This document shows, piece after piece, positions 63,501 to 64,000 of a stretch of DNA of 64,000 nt. Within the stretch, counting starts at the first letter, position 1. Each line of letters starts with the position of its first letter. The notes under the pieces were generated by a model that had not been told where the DNA came from, did not search any database, and saw nothing but the letters and a program-made list of their open reading frames with translations. Position numbers and translations under genes: made by a program. This stretch comes from Eubacterium sp. CAG:180 (GTDB lineage: Bacteria > Bacillota > Clostridia > Oscillospirales > Acutalibacteraceae): assembly GCA_000432435.1 (NCBI GenBank), contig HF993133.1:51799-115798 (forward strand). The letters run 5' to 3'.

Positions 63501-64000
63501 TCACAGCCCGAGACTTTTAAGATATTCCTCGAGATCTCTCATGCCTCTTTCGGCGATTGCCGTATAACGCTCGCTCTTGTCCCTTATCTTTTCGGGGAGC
63601 GGCGGAAGCATACCGAAATTGGCCCCCATAGGCTGAAAATTCGTCACGGTTTCATCGCTTATATATCTCGCGAGAGCACCTGTGACGGTGGTATTCGGAA
63701 GCACAAGCGGCTCTTTTCCCAAAAGGTACCTTGCGGCGTTCAGCCCCGCCATAATTCCGGAGGAGGCCGATTCCATATAGCCCTCTACTCCGGTTATCTG
63801 ACCGGCAAAAAATATTCTTTTGTCCGAGCGCAGAGAATATGAGGCGTTTAAAAGCCGCGGTGAATTTATAAACGTGTTTCTGTGCATAACTCCGTAGCGG
63901 AGAAATTCCGCATCGTGAAGTGCCGGAAACATGGAAAACACTCTTTTTTGCTCGCCGAATTTGAGATTTGTTTGAAATCCGACAAGATTATACATCGTAC
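63501..64000 (-). CDS. trmFO: tRNA (uracil-54-C5)-methyltransferase, folate/FAD type, C-terminal part
   Basis: Makes ribothymidine at position 54 of tRNA with methylenetetrahydrofolate and FAD. About the last 166 residues are in the window; the 5' end lies beyond the right edge. The visible part has YNLVGFQTNLKFGEQKRVF, MHRNTFINSP and FAGQITGVEGYMESASSG, typical of TrmFO rather than GidA. FolD in the same region makes its methyl donor. Confidence 0.93.
   Translation of the reverse strand, partial: TMYNLVGFQTNLKFGEQKRVFSMFPALHDAEFLRYGVMHRNTFINSPRLLNASYSLRSDKRIFFAGQITGVEGYMESASSGIMAGLNAARYLLGKEPLVLPNTTVTGALARYISDETVTNFQPMGANFGMLPPLPEKIRDKSERYTAIAERGMRDLEEYLKSLGL

Overview
The window looks like a chromosome segment of an anaerobic, spore-forming Gram-positive bacterium of the class Clostridia, most like the Oscillospirales/Ruminococcaceae gut lineages. 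The reasons are a SpoIID-type sporulation protein, AGGAGG-like ribosome binding sites, the Clostridia gene run trmFO-rnc-(radical SAM)-smc-ftsY-rdgB-yhbY-nadD-yqeK-rsfS-leuS, and a ymfF/ymfH-lgt-folD-metG-tatD operon. The species cannot be named from sequence alone. No rRNA or CRISPR array was seen. One tRNA gene is present (Ala, anticodon CGC).

Layout. (1) 1-14.4 kb is core: citrate synthase (cut by the window edge), spoIID-like, gdhA, two tandem paralogous small membrane proteins with a structured leader, tatD, metG, folD, lgt, a pair of M16 peptidases, and a radical SAM protein with a clear sigma-A promoter. (2) 14.4-22.1 kb is a mobile-element remnant: a nested hairpin array bracketed by ~57-bp direct repeats, a frameshifted PIN-domain gene, three serine recombinase genes in a row (the middle one has no catalytic domain), a SHOCT-like mini-protein, a MazF-family toxin and a sigma-like HTH protein. 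(3) 22.3-38.3 kb is a carbohydrate locus. A LacI regulator heads a tightly packed run (GH38 alpha-mannosidase, GH18, membrane protein, two membrane-anchored metallophosphoesterases, a beta-helix GH141-like enzyme, xylA, xylB, araC), with a divergent GH3 gene on the other side. Near-identical TCGTGCACGA palindromes lie in front of both arms. (4) At 38,329 the GH3 gene is cut and joined to the 3' end of an EF-G gene. From there to ~46 kb lies a block with a PI-PLC-like remnant, an MFS transporter, a split transketolase, a GPH symporter, a LysR regulator and a decayed MazG-like gene. It ends at the 3' side of tRNA-Ala. (5) 46.4-51.7 kb holds a GH2 glycosidase with its own symporter, then an esterase. 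(6) 51.8-64 kb is core again, from leuS to trmFO.

How the genes fit together. The LacI operon combines mannosidase, GH18, a possible xylosidase/fucosidase and phosphatases with complete xylose entry into the pentose phosphate pathway. The split transketolase in the next block acts in the same pathway. A complex glycan containing xylose and mannose (plant-type N-glycan, or a phosphorylated mannan) is a reasonable but unproven substrate. The least ordinary items are the GH3/EF-G junction, the three-recombinase module with its hairpin array, the structured leader near 5.1 kb, and an FtsY whose acidic region is at the C-terminus instead of the N-terminus.
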